64,000 nt of DNA, from contig NZ_FZOQ01000023.1 of NCBI RefSeq assembly GCF_900188175.1, positions 1 through 64,000 of the forward strand. Direction: 5' to 3'. Below are positions 36,933 to 46,185 of the stretch, piece after piece; positions within the stretch are counted from its first letter, which is position 1; every line of letters starts with the position of its first letter. The stretch is from Pontibacter ummariensis (GTDB lineage Bacteria; Bacteroidota; Bacteroidia; Cytophagales; Hymenobacteraceae). The notes beneath the pieces were generated by a model. That model was not told where the DNA came from. It worked only from the letters and a program-made list of their open reading frames with translations, and made no database searches. Made by a program: the position numbers and the translations under genes.

Positions 36933-37421
36933 CTATACGTTTTGTGTATTTCTTTCGTGACTGATGGTCTTCAGCACTTCCAGGGCCGTACTTACATGCT
37001 CCAGCGGCTTGTTCATGGAATCGAACACGTAGCGCACCGTTCCTGTCTGGTCAATGATGTACGTTACACGACCTGGTAACAACAGCAACTTGCGGGGCAC
37101 CCCGTACAGGCTTCGTACCCGCCCTCCTTTGTCGCTGAGTAGGGTAAAAGGCAGGTGGTGCACCGCCTCAAACTTTTGGTGCGACTCCAGCGTGTCTGAA
37201 CTAATGCCTACCACTTCAGCCCCCAGTCGGGCAAAGGCCTCGTACTGGTCCCGAAACTCGCAGGCTTGCTTTGTACAACCCGGCGTGTTATCCTTCGGAT
37301 AGAAGTACAGTACCACATTCTTTTCCTTCAAAAGCTCATAGAGGCGAAATAGCCCTCCATCCTGACGTTCCAACTCAAAATCCGGAGCTTTATCTCCTTC
37401 TTTCACAGCATCCTCTCTCAT
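36933..37421 (-). CDS. bcp: Peroxiredoxin, Bcp/PrxQ type
   Basis: 162 residues from the ATG at 37421. The peroxidatic Cys49 is in TPGCT and the resolving Cys54 five residues on (CTKQAC), the alpha-type PrxQ arrangement. It reduces hydroperoxides with thioredoxin in the cytoplasm. The start at 37421 is supported by the full promoter 61-90 bases upstream; the longer open frame would begin within that promoter. Confidence 0.9.
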   Translation of the reverse strand: MREDAVKEGDKAPDFELERQDGGLFRLYELLKEKNVVLYFYPKDNTPGCTKQACEFRDQYEAFARLGAEVVGISSDTLESHQKFEAVHHLPFTLLSDKGGRVRSLYGVPRKLLLLPGRVTYIIDQTGTVRYVFDSMNKPLEHVSTALEVLKTISHERNTQNV

Positions 37422-37481
37422 TTTGCTCTTATCTTTCAACACGGTAATATATAACCAAACATCACGCCAAAGGTTATAGTG

Positions 37482-37514
37482 CAAAGTTAGCCTGTGTTAA
37501 GTCTAAACACCAAA
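37482..37514 (-). promoter_or_regulatory. Full promoter of the peroxiredoxin gene
   Basis: On the minus strand TTTG (37511-37514) and TAACTTTG (37482-37489) are 21 bases apart, an exact Bacteroidota -33/-7 pair. It is one of the two best promoters in the window. Confidence 0.65.
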
Positions 37515-37568
37515 GAAAACAGTCATTTATAGTATACAAAGTAGATTTTGGGCATCTTTGCAGCAGCT

Positions 37569-38261
37569 ATGCCCCGAATAAACGTCATCATCCCCGCTTA
37601 CAACGAAGCCCGCTCTATTTCGAAGGTCCTTCAGGCCATACCGGCAGGCCTGGCAGCGGAGGTGATCGTGGTGAATAACAACTCCATGGATGATACGGCA
37701 GCCATCGCCAGGCAGGCTGGGGCAACTGTACTGGAAGAGCCAAGGCCCGGCTATGGGAATGCCTGCCTGAAAGGCATAGCCTATGCGGCGGCCAAGCCCC
37801 TAGCTACTCGCCCGGACATCATTGTTTTCCTGGACGGGGACTTTTCGGATTATCCCGAGGAAATGTCCCTGTTGGTGCAGCCCATTCTGGATGGGAAGGT
37901 GGACATGGTAATTGGCTCCAGGGCGTTGGGGAAGCGGCAGGCAGGGGCTATGCTCCCCCAGCAGATATTCGGGAACTGGCTGGCCACCACCTTGCTCCGG
38001 CTTTTTTACGGGGCCCACTTTACAGATTTAGGTCCCTTCCGCGCCATCCGCTTCGATACGCTGCAACAGTTGCAGATGAAGGACCGCACTTATGGCTGGA
38101 CGGTCGAAATGCAGGCTAAGGTTGCCCGGAAAAAGATTAAGTATACCGAGGTGCCTGTAACTTACCGAAAGCGGATCGGTTTCTCTAAGGTGTCGGGCAC
38201 GGTCAAGGGCACTGTGCTGGCCGGCTACAAGATCATTCTGACTATTTTTAAATACCTATAG
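37569..38261 (+). CDS. GT2 family glycosyltransferase (DPM1-like)
   Basis: 230 residues from the ATG at 37569. GT2 motifs are complete: IPAYNEA at the start, NNNSMDDT, and the DxD as D89-G-D91 (FLDGDF). The shape resembles polyprenyl-phosphate sugar transferases, without a C-terminal membrane domain. It likely transfers a sugar from a nucleotide donor to a lipid carrier. It is the first gene of a three-gene operon. Confidence 0.88.
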   Translation: MPRINVIIPAYNEARSISKVLQAIPAGLAAEVIVVNNNSMDDTAAIARQAGATVLEEPRPGYGNACLKGIAYAAAKPLATRPDIIVFLDGDFSDYPEEMSLLVQPILDGKVDMVIGSRALGKRQAGAMLPQQIFGNWLATTLLRLFYGAHFTDLGPFRAIRFDTLQQLQMKDRTYGWTVEMQAKVARKKIKYTEVPVTYRKRIGFSKVSGTVKGTVLAGYKIILTIFKYL

Positions 38262-38271
38262 CAGCACGCAT

Positions 38272-39756
38272 ATGACCTGGGCAGAAGCAGCAGTAATCTT
38301 TGTGTACGGCCTTTGTCTTGCCTTTATCTTCTGCTATAGTCTGGTGCAGCTGCACCTTACGCTGCTCTACTGGCTTCGGAGAAAAAGTAGCCGGAAGACA
38401 TATCGGCATGCAAGCATACCGCAACAGGAATGGCCTAGCGTAACGGTGCAATTACCTGTTTATAATGAGCGCTACGTGGTGGAGCGGCTCATCACAGCGG
38501 TCGCTGCTTTTGATTACCCCTCCGACCGCCTGCAGGTACAACTATTGGACGACTCGACGGATGAAACAACGGCCATAATTGAGGAGAAGCTGAAACAGTA
38601 TCCGCAGCTGCAGATAGCACACATCCGCAGGCCCCGACGCACCGGCTACAAGGCAGGGGCCCTGCAGTACGGGCTCTCCAGTGCTACCGGAGAATTTATT
38701 GCTATTTTTGACGCTGACTTTCTTCCCGCCCCCGATTTCCTGAAGCGCACCCTCTCTGCCTTTCACTCTGATCGTGTTGGCGTAGTGCAAACCCGCTGGG
38801 GCCACTTAAACCAGGACTACTCTCTTCTAACTCGCCTGCAGGCCTTTGGCTTGAACGCGCACTTTACCGTGGAGCAGGCCGGACGTAACAGTGGCGGGCA
38901 CTTCATGAACTTCAATGGCACGGCCGGTATCTGGCGCAAAGCCTGTATCGTGGATGCCGGAGGGTGGAAAGCGGACACACTGACGGAAGACCTGGACCTG
39001 AGCTACCGCGCGCAGCTGAAAGGCTGGGAATTCAAATACCTGGAGGAGGTAGAGGCCCCCGCCGAGTTACCGGCAGCCATGGGTGCCCTCAAATCGCAGC
39101 AGTTCCGCTGGACGAAAGGCGCCGCCGAAACAGCCCGGAAGCATTTGGGAGAGGTTCTGCGGGCGCACGTTCCTCTCAGCACGAAACTGCATGCCACCTT
39201 TCACCTGCTTAACAGTGGCGTGTTTATCTGCGTGCTGCTAACGGCCCTCCTCAGCGTACCGGTCTTGTTCATTAAACAAGAACACCCGGAACTGGACGGG
39301 CTTTTTAAGCTAGGGGCGGTTTTACTGCTGAGCCTGCTGGCTATCATCGCCTTTTACTGGACTGCCCTGTACCAGCAGAGCTACTCGGCCTGGCGCACGA
39401 CCAAGCGCTTTGTGCCGGAGTTCTTCCTGTTCCTGTCTATCTCCATGGGGCTCTCACTGCATAACAGTTTAGCCGTGCTGGAAGGCTACCTGGGCCGAAA
39501 AACGCCTTTTGTGCGCACGCCCAAGTACAACATTGTACAGGCCAAGGACTCCTGGCGACAACAGGCTTACTTTATGGGAAGTATAAACCCTGTCACTGTA
39601 CTAGAGGGGCTGCTAACACTCTACTTTGCCTGGGGCCTGGTGCTGGACTTTCAGTTAGCCGATTTTGGGCTACTCCCTTTTCATATAATGCTCGTATTAG
39701 GGTTCGGTACTGTTTTCAGTTATTCCCTTTTCCATAGCAGGCGCGCAAAAGCATGA
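38272..39756 (+). CDS. Processive-type GT2 membrane glycosyltransferase
   Basis: 494 residues. An N-terminal membrane helix, a GT2 core with D93/D94 (LLDDSTD), DxD at 147-149 (FDADF), acid E239-D240 (TEDLDL) and the QxxRW motif (Q276 to W280), then three or four membrane helices. The QxxRW motif is typical of cellulose/hyaluronan synthase-like enzymes. It starts ten bases after the first GT2 gene, and its stop overlaps the start of the third gene (ATGA). Confidence 0.9.
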   Translation: MTWAEAAVIFVYGLCLAFIFCYSLVQLHLTLLYWLRRKSSRKTYRHASIPQQEWPSVTVQLPVYNERYVVERLITAVAAFDYPSDRLQVQLLDDSTDETTAIIEEKLKQYPQLQIAHIRRPRRTGYKAGALQYGLSSATGEFIAIFDADFLPAPDFLKRTLSAFHSDRVGVVQTRWGHLNQDYSLLTRLQAFGLNAHFTVEQAGRNSGGHFMNFNGTAGIWRKACIVDAGGWKADTLTEDLDLSYRAQLKGWEFKYLEEVEAPAELPAAMGALKSQQFRWTKGAAETARKHLGEVLRAHVPLSTKLHATFHLLNSGVFICVLLTALLSVPVLFIKQEHPELDGLFKLGAVLLLSLLAIIAFYWTALYQQSYSAWRTTKRFVPEFFLFLSISMGLSLHNSLAVLEGYLGRKTPFVRTPKYNIVQAKDSWRQQAYFMGSINPVTVLEGLLTLYFAWGLVLDFQLADFGLLPFHIMLVLGFGTVFSYSLFHSRRAKA

Positions 39757-41105
39757 GCACACCTAAAGCACCGGCTTCTATAGCAATAGGCTTTTCAGCT
39801 GCCGCGTACCTGGCCCTGGCCTACGCCACACCACGCACCGACTTTTCGCAGTTGTTGTGGCTCTACGCTGCTTTGTTCGGAGCTTACCTCTACCTTATCA
39901 ATACACGCTTGCCCGTATGGCAGGGCCTGGCCGCAGCAGTTCTGTTCCGGCTTCTGTTTTTGCTGGCCATGCCCGCTTTGTCTGACGACTTTTACCGCTT
40001 CGTGTGGGACGGGCGACTGTTAACAGCAGGCCTGAACCCTTTTTTACACCTGCCCCAGTACTTTCTTTTGCCTGACGCACCGCAAGTGGCAGGCATCACT
40101 GAGGAGTTGTACAGCCAGTTAAACTCACCGAATTACTACAGTGTTTACCCGCCTGTGGCACAAGCTGTGTTCTGGCTTGGGGCCTGGCTGTTTCCCGGCA
40201 ACCTGCTGGGAAGCGTTATCGTGATGCGGGTTGTATTGTTGTTAGCGGAGGCGGGGAGCATCCTCCTGCTCCTGCGCCTGCTCCGTAAAATGGGCCTCCC
40301 CGACAAGCAGGTACTGTTGTATGCCCTCAACCCACTGGTGATTCTGGAACTGGTCGGGAACCTGCACTTCGAAGCGCTGATGATCTTCTTCCTGTTGCTG
40401 GCCCTGTACCAGCTCTCTTACCAGCGGGTAGCCGTATCAGGTGTAGCCTTCGGGCTATCTGTGGCGAGCAAACTCTTACCCCTGATGTTTCTGCCTTTCC
40501 TGCTACGTCGGCTGGGGCTATATCAGTTTACCCTGTTTGGCCTGATCGTGCTGCTTACTTTGGTTGCGACCTTCTATCCACTGGTGTCGGCAGAGGTGTT
40601 GCTCAACATCTTTCAGAGCATCGACCTGTACTTTCAGAAATTCGAGTTTAATGCCAGCGTGTACTACCTCCTGCGCTGGCTCGGCTACCGGCTGGCAGGC
40701 TTTAACCTCATCTGGGTGTTGGGGCCCTTTTTGTCTTTTGTGGCTTTAGTGGCCATCCTGACGATGGCCACTGTGAAAAAGCTAGGCTCTATGAAAAGGC
40801 TGGCGGGCTACATGGCGGCCGCCCTTACGGTATACCTCCTCCTTTCTACCACCGTACACCCCTGGTACATTACCACGCTGGTGGCGCTCACAACCATGAG
40901 CAGGTTCCGGTACGCCATAGTATGGTCTGGCCTTGCCATCCTTACCTACGCTGCCTACCGCTCCAGCTCCTATCAGGAGAGTCTGGAGTTAGTGGCACTC
41001 GAGTACGGAATCGTTTTCCTGTGGCTCACCGCCGAACTCTACCTTTACCGCCAACGGCGCCGACTGGAAAACCTAGCAAACCGGGAAGAAGCGGTTATGC
41101 TGTAG
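39753..41105 (+). CDS. GT-C type polytopic glycosyltransferase
   Basis: 450 residues, about ten membrane helices. The SDDFYRFVWDGR segment (D78, D79) is the first-loop motif of polyprenol-phosphate-dependent GT-C mannosyltransferases. The reaction uses a lipid-linked sugar donor at the periplasmic face, which fits a DPM1-like gene upstream that makes such a donor. It overlaps the preceding gene by four bases (ATGA), so translation is coupled. Confidence 0.82.
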   Translation: MSTPKAPASIAIGFSAAAYLALAYATPRTDFSQLLWLYAALFGAYLYLINTRLPVWQGLAAAVLFRLLFLLAMPALSDDFYRFVWDGRLLTAGLNPFLHLPQYFLLPDAPQVAGITEELYSQLNSPNYYSVYPPVAQAVFWLGAWLFPGNLLGSVIVMRVVLLLAEAGSILLLLRLLRKMGLPDKQVLLYALNPLVILELVGNLHFEALMIFFLLLALYQLSYQRVAVSGVAFGLSVASKLLPLMFLPFLLRRLGLYQFTLFGLIVLLTLVATFYPLVSAEVLLNIFQSIDLYFQKFEFNASVYYLLRWLGYRLAGFNLIWVLGPFLSFVALVAILTMATVKKLGSMKRLAGYMAAALTVYLLLSTTVHPWYITTLVALTTMSRFRYAIVWSGLAILTYAAYRSSSYQESLELVALEYGIVFLWLTAELYLYRQRRRLENLANREEAVML

Positions 41106-41195
41106 CTTGCGTTGTTCCGTCGTACGACAGGTTACAGCACAATCACTGGCGGGGAGATGTTCATAACCAAAAGTTATTTGTAACTTGATTACCAG

Positions 41196-41735
41196 ATGAC
41201 TCCTGAAAGAAAAGTTGTTGTTTATATCGCCATGAGCCTGGATGGCTATATTGCCGGGCCTAACGATGATTTAACATTTTTGTCTACCGTTGAGAAAGAG
41301 GGAGAAGACTATGGTTATTCTGCTTTCTATAAAACAGTAGACACCATCATCTTAGGCAGAAAGACCTATGATTGGGTCATGAAGCAAGTGCCCGTGTTTC
41401 CGCACAGTGGGAAAGAAAGCTACATCTTAACTAGCACAGCAAGACCAGCCATCGGGAAAACGCGCTTTTACACAGGCGATGTAAAAGAGCTGATCGCCAA
41501 GCTCAAAAGCCAGCCAGGGAAGAACATTTTTATTGATGGGGGTGCCGAAACTGTTACTGCTTTGCTACAGGACAAACTAGTGGACGAGTTTTACATTTCG
41601 ATCATCCCTATCCTACTAGGTGAAGGCATCCGGCTCTTTAAAGACGGACGGCCAGCGCAACAACTGAAGCTTGTGGAGACAAAGCCATATGACACAGGAC
41701 TTGTACAGCTACATTACAAGCGCTTTGAAAGTTAA
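41196..41735 (+). CDS. Dihydrofolate reductase/RibD-C family protein
   Basis: 179 residues, DHFR-like fold of the RibD C-terminal family: YIAMSLDGYIAGPNDD at the start, ILGRKTYDWV, and IDGGAETVTALL with ISIIPILLGEGI. NADPH binding is likely; the substrate is unknown and the function of stand-alone members is not established. It follows the glycosyltransferase operon by 90 bases. Confidence 0.85.
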   Translation: MTPERKVVVYIAMSLDGYIAGPNDDLTFLSTVEKEGEDYGYSAFYKTVDTIILGRKTYDWVMKQVPVFPHSGKESYILTSTARPAIGKTRFYTGDVKELIAKLKSQPGKNIFIDGGAETVTALLQDKLVDEFYISIIPILLGEGIRLFKDGRPAQQLKLVETKPYDTGLVQLHYKRFES

Positions 41736-41790
41736 GAGCACCACGGCTTACCACATTCAACAGCCCTTCAGCATGGCCACCCGGCTAAAC

Positions 41791-42474
41791 CTAATCCTCT
41801 CCCAGGTCCTGTAGGGGTGCCATCAGGAAGTCATTCAAAGGCTTCAGGGCCTGAAAAGCGTCCAGCACTACGGCCATAAAGTCCTTCCGCAATACCGTCT
41901 CGTCCGTTAAGGGCATTATCCCGTTCCAGCCTTTAAAGCGGAGGTACTCAATGGCAGGGTTCTCCTTGTCGTAGCCTTTTGGCGTTGTCTTCAGCTTTTC
42001 TCCGGATATGCCTCCAAAGCGCTGGTTAAAGTCCTCTGACTCCACGATTTCCTTGAACGCATCCAGGTTGTAATCGATTTCCTGCCGCACGGCTTTCAGC
42101 TGCTCTGCCGGCGGATACCACAGACCTCCTGCCACAAAAGAGCTGTTGTTTCCGGCCAGGTGCAGGTAATAACCGGGATAAACAGATTTACGCCCTCCTT
42201 CGGCAATGTAAGCCCCGAAGTGGTCTTTGTAAGGGCGCTTGTCGTTCGAGAAACGCACATCCCGGTAAATCCGAAACACCAGGTCTCTGCCCTGCTGCCC
42301 ATGCACCACAGGCTCAAAGGTCTGCATCTCCAACAGGAGTTCATTCAGAAAATTAATGTATTCCTTTCGGGCTGTCTCGTAGCGCTTCTTGTTTTCGCTA
42401 AACCACTCCCTGGTATTATGTTCAGCCAGTTCGGCCAGAAACGTAAGGGAGCTTTGACTTATCGTTGTAGGCAT
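41791..42474 (-). CDS. DUF2461 domain protein
   Basis: 227 residues, matching the DUF2461 (TIGR02453) pattern: FLAELAEHNTREWFSENKKRYE at the start, RIYRDVRFSNDKRPYKDHFGA and GYYLHLAG. This is a widespread bacterial and fungal family without an established function. It is cytoplasmic and has no catalytic motif that I can name. The downstream end is 16 bases before the stop of the next leftward gene's upstream neighbour region. Confidence 0.9.
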   Translation of the reverse strand: MPTTISQSSLTFLAELAEHNTREWFSENKKRYETARKEYINFLNELLLEMQTFEPVVHGQQGRDLVFRIYRDVRFSNDKRPYKDHFGAYIAEGGRKSVYPGYYLHLAGNNSSFVAGGLWYPPAEQLKAVRQEIDYNLDAFKEIVESEDFNQRFGGISGEKLKTTPKGYDKENPAIEYLRFKGWNGIMPLTDETVLRKDFMAVVLDAFQALKPLNDFLMAPLQDLGED

Positions 42475-42490
42475 CTTTTTCGTTCTTAAT

Positions 42491-43399
42491 TCATAGGGTT
42501 GGGGGCAGCTTGTTTCCCCCCTCCTGCCAGTAAGCGTAGCGGCTCAGCTGCTTCAGCTTTAGCTTGCGGCCATCCCAGGTCTCCTGCTGTAATAGCTGGT
42601 TCGGATACTGTGAGGCAAACCAGTAGGTATTCTGTTTTCCCTCCTCCAGACGCACGATGACCTGCCAGGCCGCTTGCCCCTCCAGATCGGTTTTAACAGT
42701 GGAGAGTTTTGCCTGGTAAACAACAGGCGCTAAAGCCTTATTATTTTGCAAGGACTCCACCACATTCGCCTGAAGGCGCAGCCCGTCCTGGAAACGTAGT
42801 GCCCGCAAAGTAGAAGGAAGCTGGTCTTCGAACAAAGCATTCTTCGGCAAGTCCCTGTGCCCCTCTCCCTGCCCGTCGAAGTAAGAGTTATAGTACTCCT
42901 GGTAACTGTTTCCCTCGTCCGTTATGGCCTTAAAGGTATTGCCGCACCACTCCTGTGAGGAAGTCGTAAGCTTGTGCAATGCCCAAGGCTGCTCCCGGTG
43001 CAGGAACAGGGACGTGAGGTAATGATAAGGGTATTTTTCCGTCGGGATGCGGGCAAACTGGTTCACTTTTAAGACCGGAAACAGATCCGAACGCGAATAG
43101 TCGTCGGTTTTAACGTTATGCGCTCTGTTGAAGTCTTCCTTAACGGTGATCTGGGTAAACTCAAAGCTTCGCTTTTTGTCATATACCACCCGCTCTGCAT
43201 CGTAAATGGCGACCTCTGCCAGGCCATCATCCCATAGCTTGTTCATGGCCCAGTCCGGTTGGAAGAACTCCTGCAGTTCGGTATAACTGTTTTTGTCTGC
43301 TCCAATTGCGGCGGCACTAATATCCTGGTTAGCGCAAGCTATAAATGTACCAGCCATGCCAATTAGAAGGAGGCAAAGCAAAGGCAGTAATCGTTTCAT
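42491..43399 (-). CDS. Hypothetical exported lipoprotein
   Basis: 302 residues from the ATG at 43399, with a signal and lipobox (FIAC). The open frame extends upstream but is not signal-like. The body is beta-rich with a Trp/Tyr-rich middle (EWCGNTFKA, YWFASQYPNQLLQQETWDG). I do not recognise a family. Its stop is 16 bases from the start of the DUF2461 gene on the same strand, so it is first in that pair. Confidence 0.7.
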   Translation of the reverse strand: MKRLLPLLCLLLIGMAGTFIACANQDISAAAIGADKNSYTELQEFFQPDWAMNKLWDDGLAEVAIYDAERVVYDKKRSFEFTQITVKEDFNRAHNVKTDDYSRSDLFPVLKVNQFARIPTEKYPYHYLTSLFLHREQPWALHKLTTSSQEWCGNTFKAITDEGNSYQEYYNSYFDGQGEGHRDLPKNALFEDQLPSTLRALRFQDGLRLQANVVESLQNNKALAPVVYQAKLSTVKTDLEGQAAWQVIVRLEEGKQNTYWFASQYPNQLLQQETWDGRKLKLKQLSRYAYWQEGGNKLPPTL

Positions 43400-43630
43400 A
43401 AATAGATTATTTGTACGCTTTGCAAAGCAAAAAACGTGCGAGGCTAAGCGAAGGCAAAGGTCTGGAGTATCCGAAGACAACGCAAGTGTTATGAACCTGT
43501 AGCCCTATCCCTCTACCATAAACTTTCGTTCCCCTTTTATATCTGGACCTCTGAGAGAAACTGAAGTTATTTCTTGTGCTGAAAGAACTAAGATCCTTCC
43601 TCTTATAATAGATAAATCGTACTGTTTAAG

Positions 43631-44227
43631 TTATTGGCTTTGCTCCTGCCCCAGGTCTTCCACATAGTCTACATCAGACAGGCGGGGTAATAAAGCGTAA
43701 GACAGGTTCAGGCGTTGGACGTCCTGGAGGGTGTCGGGAAAAACATGCTCCGTGCTCCATTGCTTATTCCGGAAGAGGTCAGCGTGCAGTCTGTTCATCC
43801 CCAGTAGGTAGTAGCCTCCATCTAAAGCAGGGCCAATGACAACCTCGTGGGTCTTTAGCTCCTCAAAAGCCTGCGCCACGATCTCCTGCGTCAATTGCAG
43901 GCAGTCACTCCCGATGATCACCACCGAGGCATATTCCTCTTCAAAAGCGGCGGCAAAGGAAGCTTCCATTTTCTCGCCCAGCTCGCCTGCTGGCTGCACC
44001 CGCTTCTGGTAGTGCTCATTTGGCCACAAGTCATCCTGCTCTACCTCGTTGGAGTAATACACCAGTTTTTCTACAGGCACCTCCTGCGTTACCTTTCGGG
44101 TATGCTCCAAAAGGTGCAGGTATATCTCCAGCGCTTTTTCAGGTCCTACTGCTGCTGCCAGGCGGGTCTTTACCTTGCCTAGTTCCGGGTTGCGCACAAA
44201 CAGCATGAGTAGCTTCTTATTCGTCAT
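43631..44227 (-). CDS. DUF2064/TIGR04282-type glycosyltransferase
   Basis: 198 residues from the ATG at 44227, which has GGAGAG eight bases upstream. The CofC-like transferase fold is visible: LFVRNPELGKVKTRLA at the start, VVIIGSDCLQL and GPALDGGYYLLGM. This family is known from gene clusters around ArsS radical SAM proteins (arsenosugar-type). It overlaps the rhodanese gene upstream by 11 bases, so it is translationally coupled and last in the cluster. Confidence 0.85.
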   Translation of the reverse strand: MTNKKLLMLFVRNPELGKVKTRLAAAVGPEKALEIYLHLLEHTRKVTQEVPVEKLVYYSNEVEQDDLWPNEHYQKRVQPAGELGEKMEASFAAAFEEEYASVVIIGSDCLQLTQEIVAQAFEELKTHEVVIGPALDGGYYLLGMNRLHADLFRNKQWSTEHVFPDTLQDVQRLNLSYALLPRLSDVDYVEDLGQEQSQ

Positions 44228-44732
44228 ATACTTTCTCTCCTTTCTGTAGCCACATGCCCCAAAGCTCCGAGTAAGCATGCACCTGTTGGGTGACACCCGC
44301 CCTGTTGTAAACAGGAAAGCCCCTGTTTACCCACTCAAACAGGCCGCCGTACAGATTCAGCACATTTGTAAAACCGGCTTGCTGCAACTTTTCTCCTACC
44401 CGCTCGCTCCGATAGCCAACCGAGCAGTACACAACTACTAGCTTATCTTTTGCCTCTTTGCCCAGCTCTGTCGGCTGAAAAGTGGCCGGGTCTACCTGCC
44501 GTGCCCCTTTCATGTGGCTCACGGCGAACTCCTTCGTACTCCGGGTGTCTAACAAAAGCAGTTGGTGCTTTTGCTCCAGTAGCTGGTACAACTTCTCGGG
44601 CTTTATCTGCGGCACCGTGTTATCATACAGGCTCTTCAGCAGTAAAGCATAAGCCTTGTTTGTGGGCTGGCTACAGGCTTGTAACAGTGGAAGCCAGCAC
44701 ATGGCCGCAGCCAGGTATAGTTTCTTTCTCAA
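44217..44732 (-). CDS. Rhodanese-domain lipoprotein with TTG start
   Basis: 171 residues if translation starts at the TTG at 44732, which gives a normal lipoprotein signal (LLQAC, Cys20). The upstream ATG at 44831 would overlap arsS by 53 bases and put a polar tail before the signal. The rhodanese core is complete with active Cys103 in CSVGYRS and a LLDTRSTKEF strand. Rhodaneses move sulfur or reduce arsenate-like groups; here it is membrane-anchored and in an arsenosugar-type cluster. Confidence 0.75.
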   Translation of the reverse strand: MRKKLYLAAAMCWLPLLQACSQPTNKAYALLLKSLYDNTVPQIKPEKLYQLLEQKHQLLLLDTRSTKEFAVSHMKGARQVDPATFQPTELGKEAKDKLVVVYCSVGYRSERVGEKLQQAGFTNVLNLYGGLFEWVNRGFPVYNRAGVTQQVHAYSELWGMWLQKGEKVYDE

Positions 44733-44778
44733 TGGTTTTGTGTTCCTCTTATGCTTTAAAAGAAAGGAATGTAGCCGG

Positions 44779-45846
44779 CTATTTAACTGTTTCCCCCCCA
44801 CAGCTGGATCCTGCCCCGGCCGTGCAGCCATAGCAGTGCTGGTTCAGAACGATGCTGCGCTTATCCAGGCTGGCCAGATCAAAATCCCGAATATGCTGCG
44901 GTGCACTTTGCGCTACTTTCAGGTCCAGCATCTGGTTAAAATCACAGTCGTAGAGGTAACCGTCCCAGCCCACCGATACCGTGTTGCGGCACATCACGCC
45001 CATGGCAGCGACAGGGTTGAAGGCATCCACTAATTTCTGCATATAGCTGTCGTAATTGCCACTTTTGACTAGGTAATCCAGGTAGCGGCTAACCGGCAGG
45101 TTGGTAATGCAGAAGAGGCTGTTGAAGTCGATATCATAGCCTTTCTTGAGCCTGCGCTTGAACTCTGCCTCCAGCGAAGCCTGCCCGCTCGGCAGAAAAG
45201 CACCGGAAGGGTTATACACCAGGTCCAGCTGCAGGCCTGTCCCCTCTTTGCCGTAGCCCACCTCGTTGAGCAGTTGCAGCGCCTGGATGGACTTCTCGAA
45301 CACCCCATCGCCCCGCTGTGCATCTGTGCGCGATGCCTGAAAGTAAGGCAAGGAGGAGACAACATGTACCCTATGCTTCTTAAAGAACAGGGGCAGGTCG
45401 TGGTACTTTTTGTTGGCCAGAATAATAGTGAGGTTGCAGCGCACCATCACCTGCCGCCCCAGCTGGGAAAGTTCTTCCACGAACCAGCGGAAATCCGGGT
45501 TCATCTCGGGCGCGCCCCCCGTCAGGTCTACCGTCTTAATGTCCGGTGCCTGGCGCAGGGCCTCCAGGCAAAGCTCCATGGTTTCGCGCGTCATGATCTC
45601 TTTGCGGTCCGGTCCGGCATCTACGTGGCAGTGCTTGCAGGTCTGGTTGCACATCTTGCCCACGTTAATTTGCAGAATCGTGGTGCCCGTCGGCTGGAGG
45701 GGGTATAGGTCATGCTCCCGCAGCTTGGCGTCAAAGGCCGGAAAGCGCTCACCCTGCCGTGATGGTCCCTGGAGTACGTTCAGTTGAAAGGATGAATCGG
45801 CTAGCGCATGCTGCTGGCCTTTCAATGATTTTGTCGTGGATCCCAT
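44779..45846 (-). CDS. arsS: Arsenosugar biosynthesis radical SAM protein ArsS
   Basis: 355 residues. The radical SAM CxxxCxxC (C66, C70, C73) and the C-terminal Cys-rich domain (QHCYGCTAG, C338, C341, C349) match ArsS/TIGR04167. All Cys codons are ordinary TGC/TGT; no in-frame TGA suggests selenocysteine, unlike many homologues. In cyanobacteria ArsS transfers a deoxyadenosyl group onto methylated arsenic. It starts three bases after the AhpD-like gene. Confidence 0.9.
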   Translation of the reverse strand: MGSTTKSLKGQQHALADSSFQLNVLQGPSRQGERFPAFDAKLREHDLYPLQPTGTTILQINVGKMCNQTCKHCHVDAGPDRKEIMTRETMELCLEALRQAPDIKTVDLTGGAPEMNPDFRWFVEELSQLGRQVMVRCNLTIILANKKYHDLPLFFKKHRVHVVSSLPYFQASRTDAQRGDGVFEKSIQALQLLNEVGYGKEGTGLQLDLVYNPSGAFLPSGQASLEAEFKRRLKKGYDIDFNSLFCITNLPVSRYLDYLVKSGNYDSYMQKLVDAFNPVAAMGVMCRNTVSVGWDGYLYDCDFNQMLDLKVAQSAPQHIRDFDLASLDKRSIVLNQHCYGCTAGAGSSCGGETVK

Positions 45847-45849
45847 AGG

Positions 45850-46185
45850 CTACATCGTCAACTCTTTGATCTTGTTCATCATCTGCACACCGTGCACCAG
45901 GGCAGCTCCCCCTTTTATGGCAGCAGCCACGTGCACGGCCTCCATCATCTGGTTTTCGTCAGCCCCCTTCTGCAGGCAATCGGTACTGTAAGCATCAATG
46001 CAGTAAGGGCATTGCACCGCATGTGAAACAGCCAAAGCGATCAAGGCTTTCTCGCGTTCGGTCAGGGCGCCTTCTTTGAATACCTCACCATAGTAGTCAA
46101 AAAATTTGCGGCCCATTTCAGGCTGCAGCTCGGAGATGTTACCAAATTTGGCGAGATCGTCGGGGTTGTAATAGGTCTTTTCCAT
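45850..46185 (-). CDS. AhpD-like carboxymuconolactone decarboxylase family protein
   Basis: 111 residues with the AhpD-type CxxC (C59, C62) in CPYCIDAYSTDC and a downstream His. It matches the arsenosugar-associated peroxidase-like group, which co-occurs with ArsS. A redox or thiol-disulfide role is likely; the exact step is not known. It starts the core of the cluster, 181 bases downstream of another DUF2064 gene. Confidence 0.88.
   Translation of the reverse strand: MEKTYYNPDDLAKFGNISELQPEMGRKFFDYYGEVFKEGALTEREKALIALAVSHAVQCPYCIDAYSTDCLQKGADENQMMEAVHVAAAIKGGAALVHGVQMMNKIKELTM

Noticed and set aside
43420..43445. Short palindrome GCTTTGCAAAGC upstream of the hypothetical lipoprotein
   Set aside because: Too short and not placed at a recognisable promoter to support an operator call.
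44779..44850. Selenocysteine in the ArsS C-terminal motif
   Set aside because: All Cys positions are TGC or TGT; no in-frame TGA is present, so it is a Cys-type ArsS.
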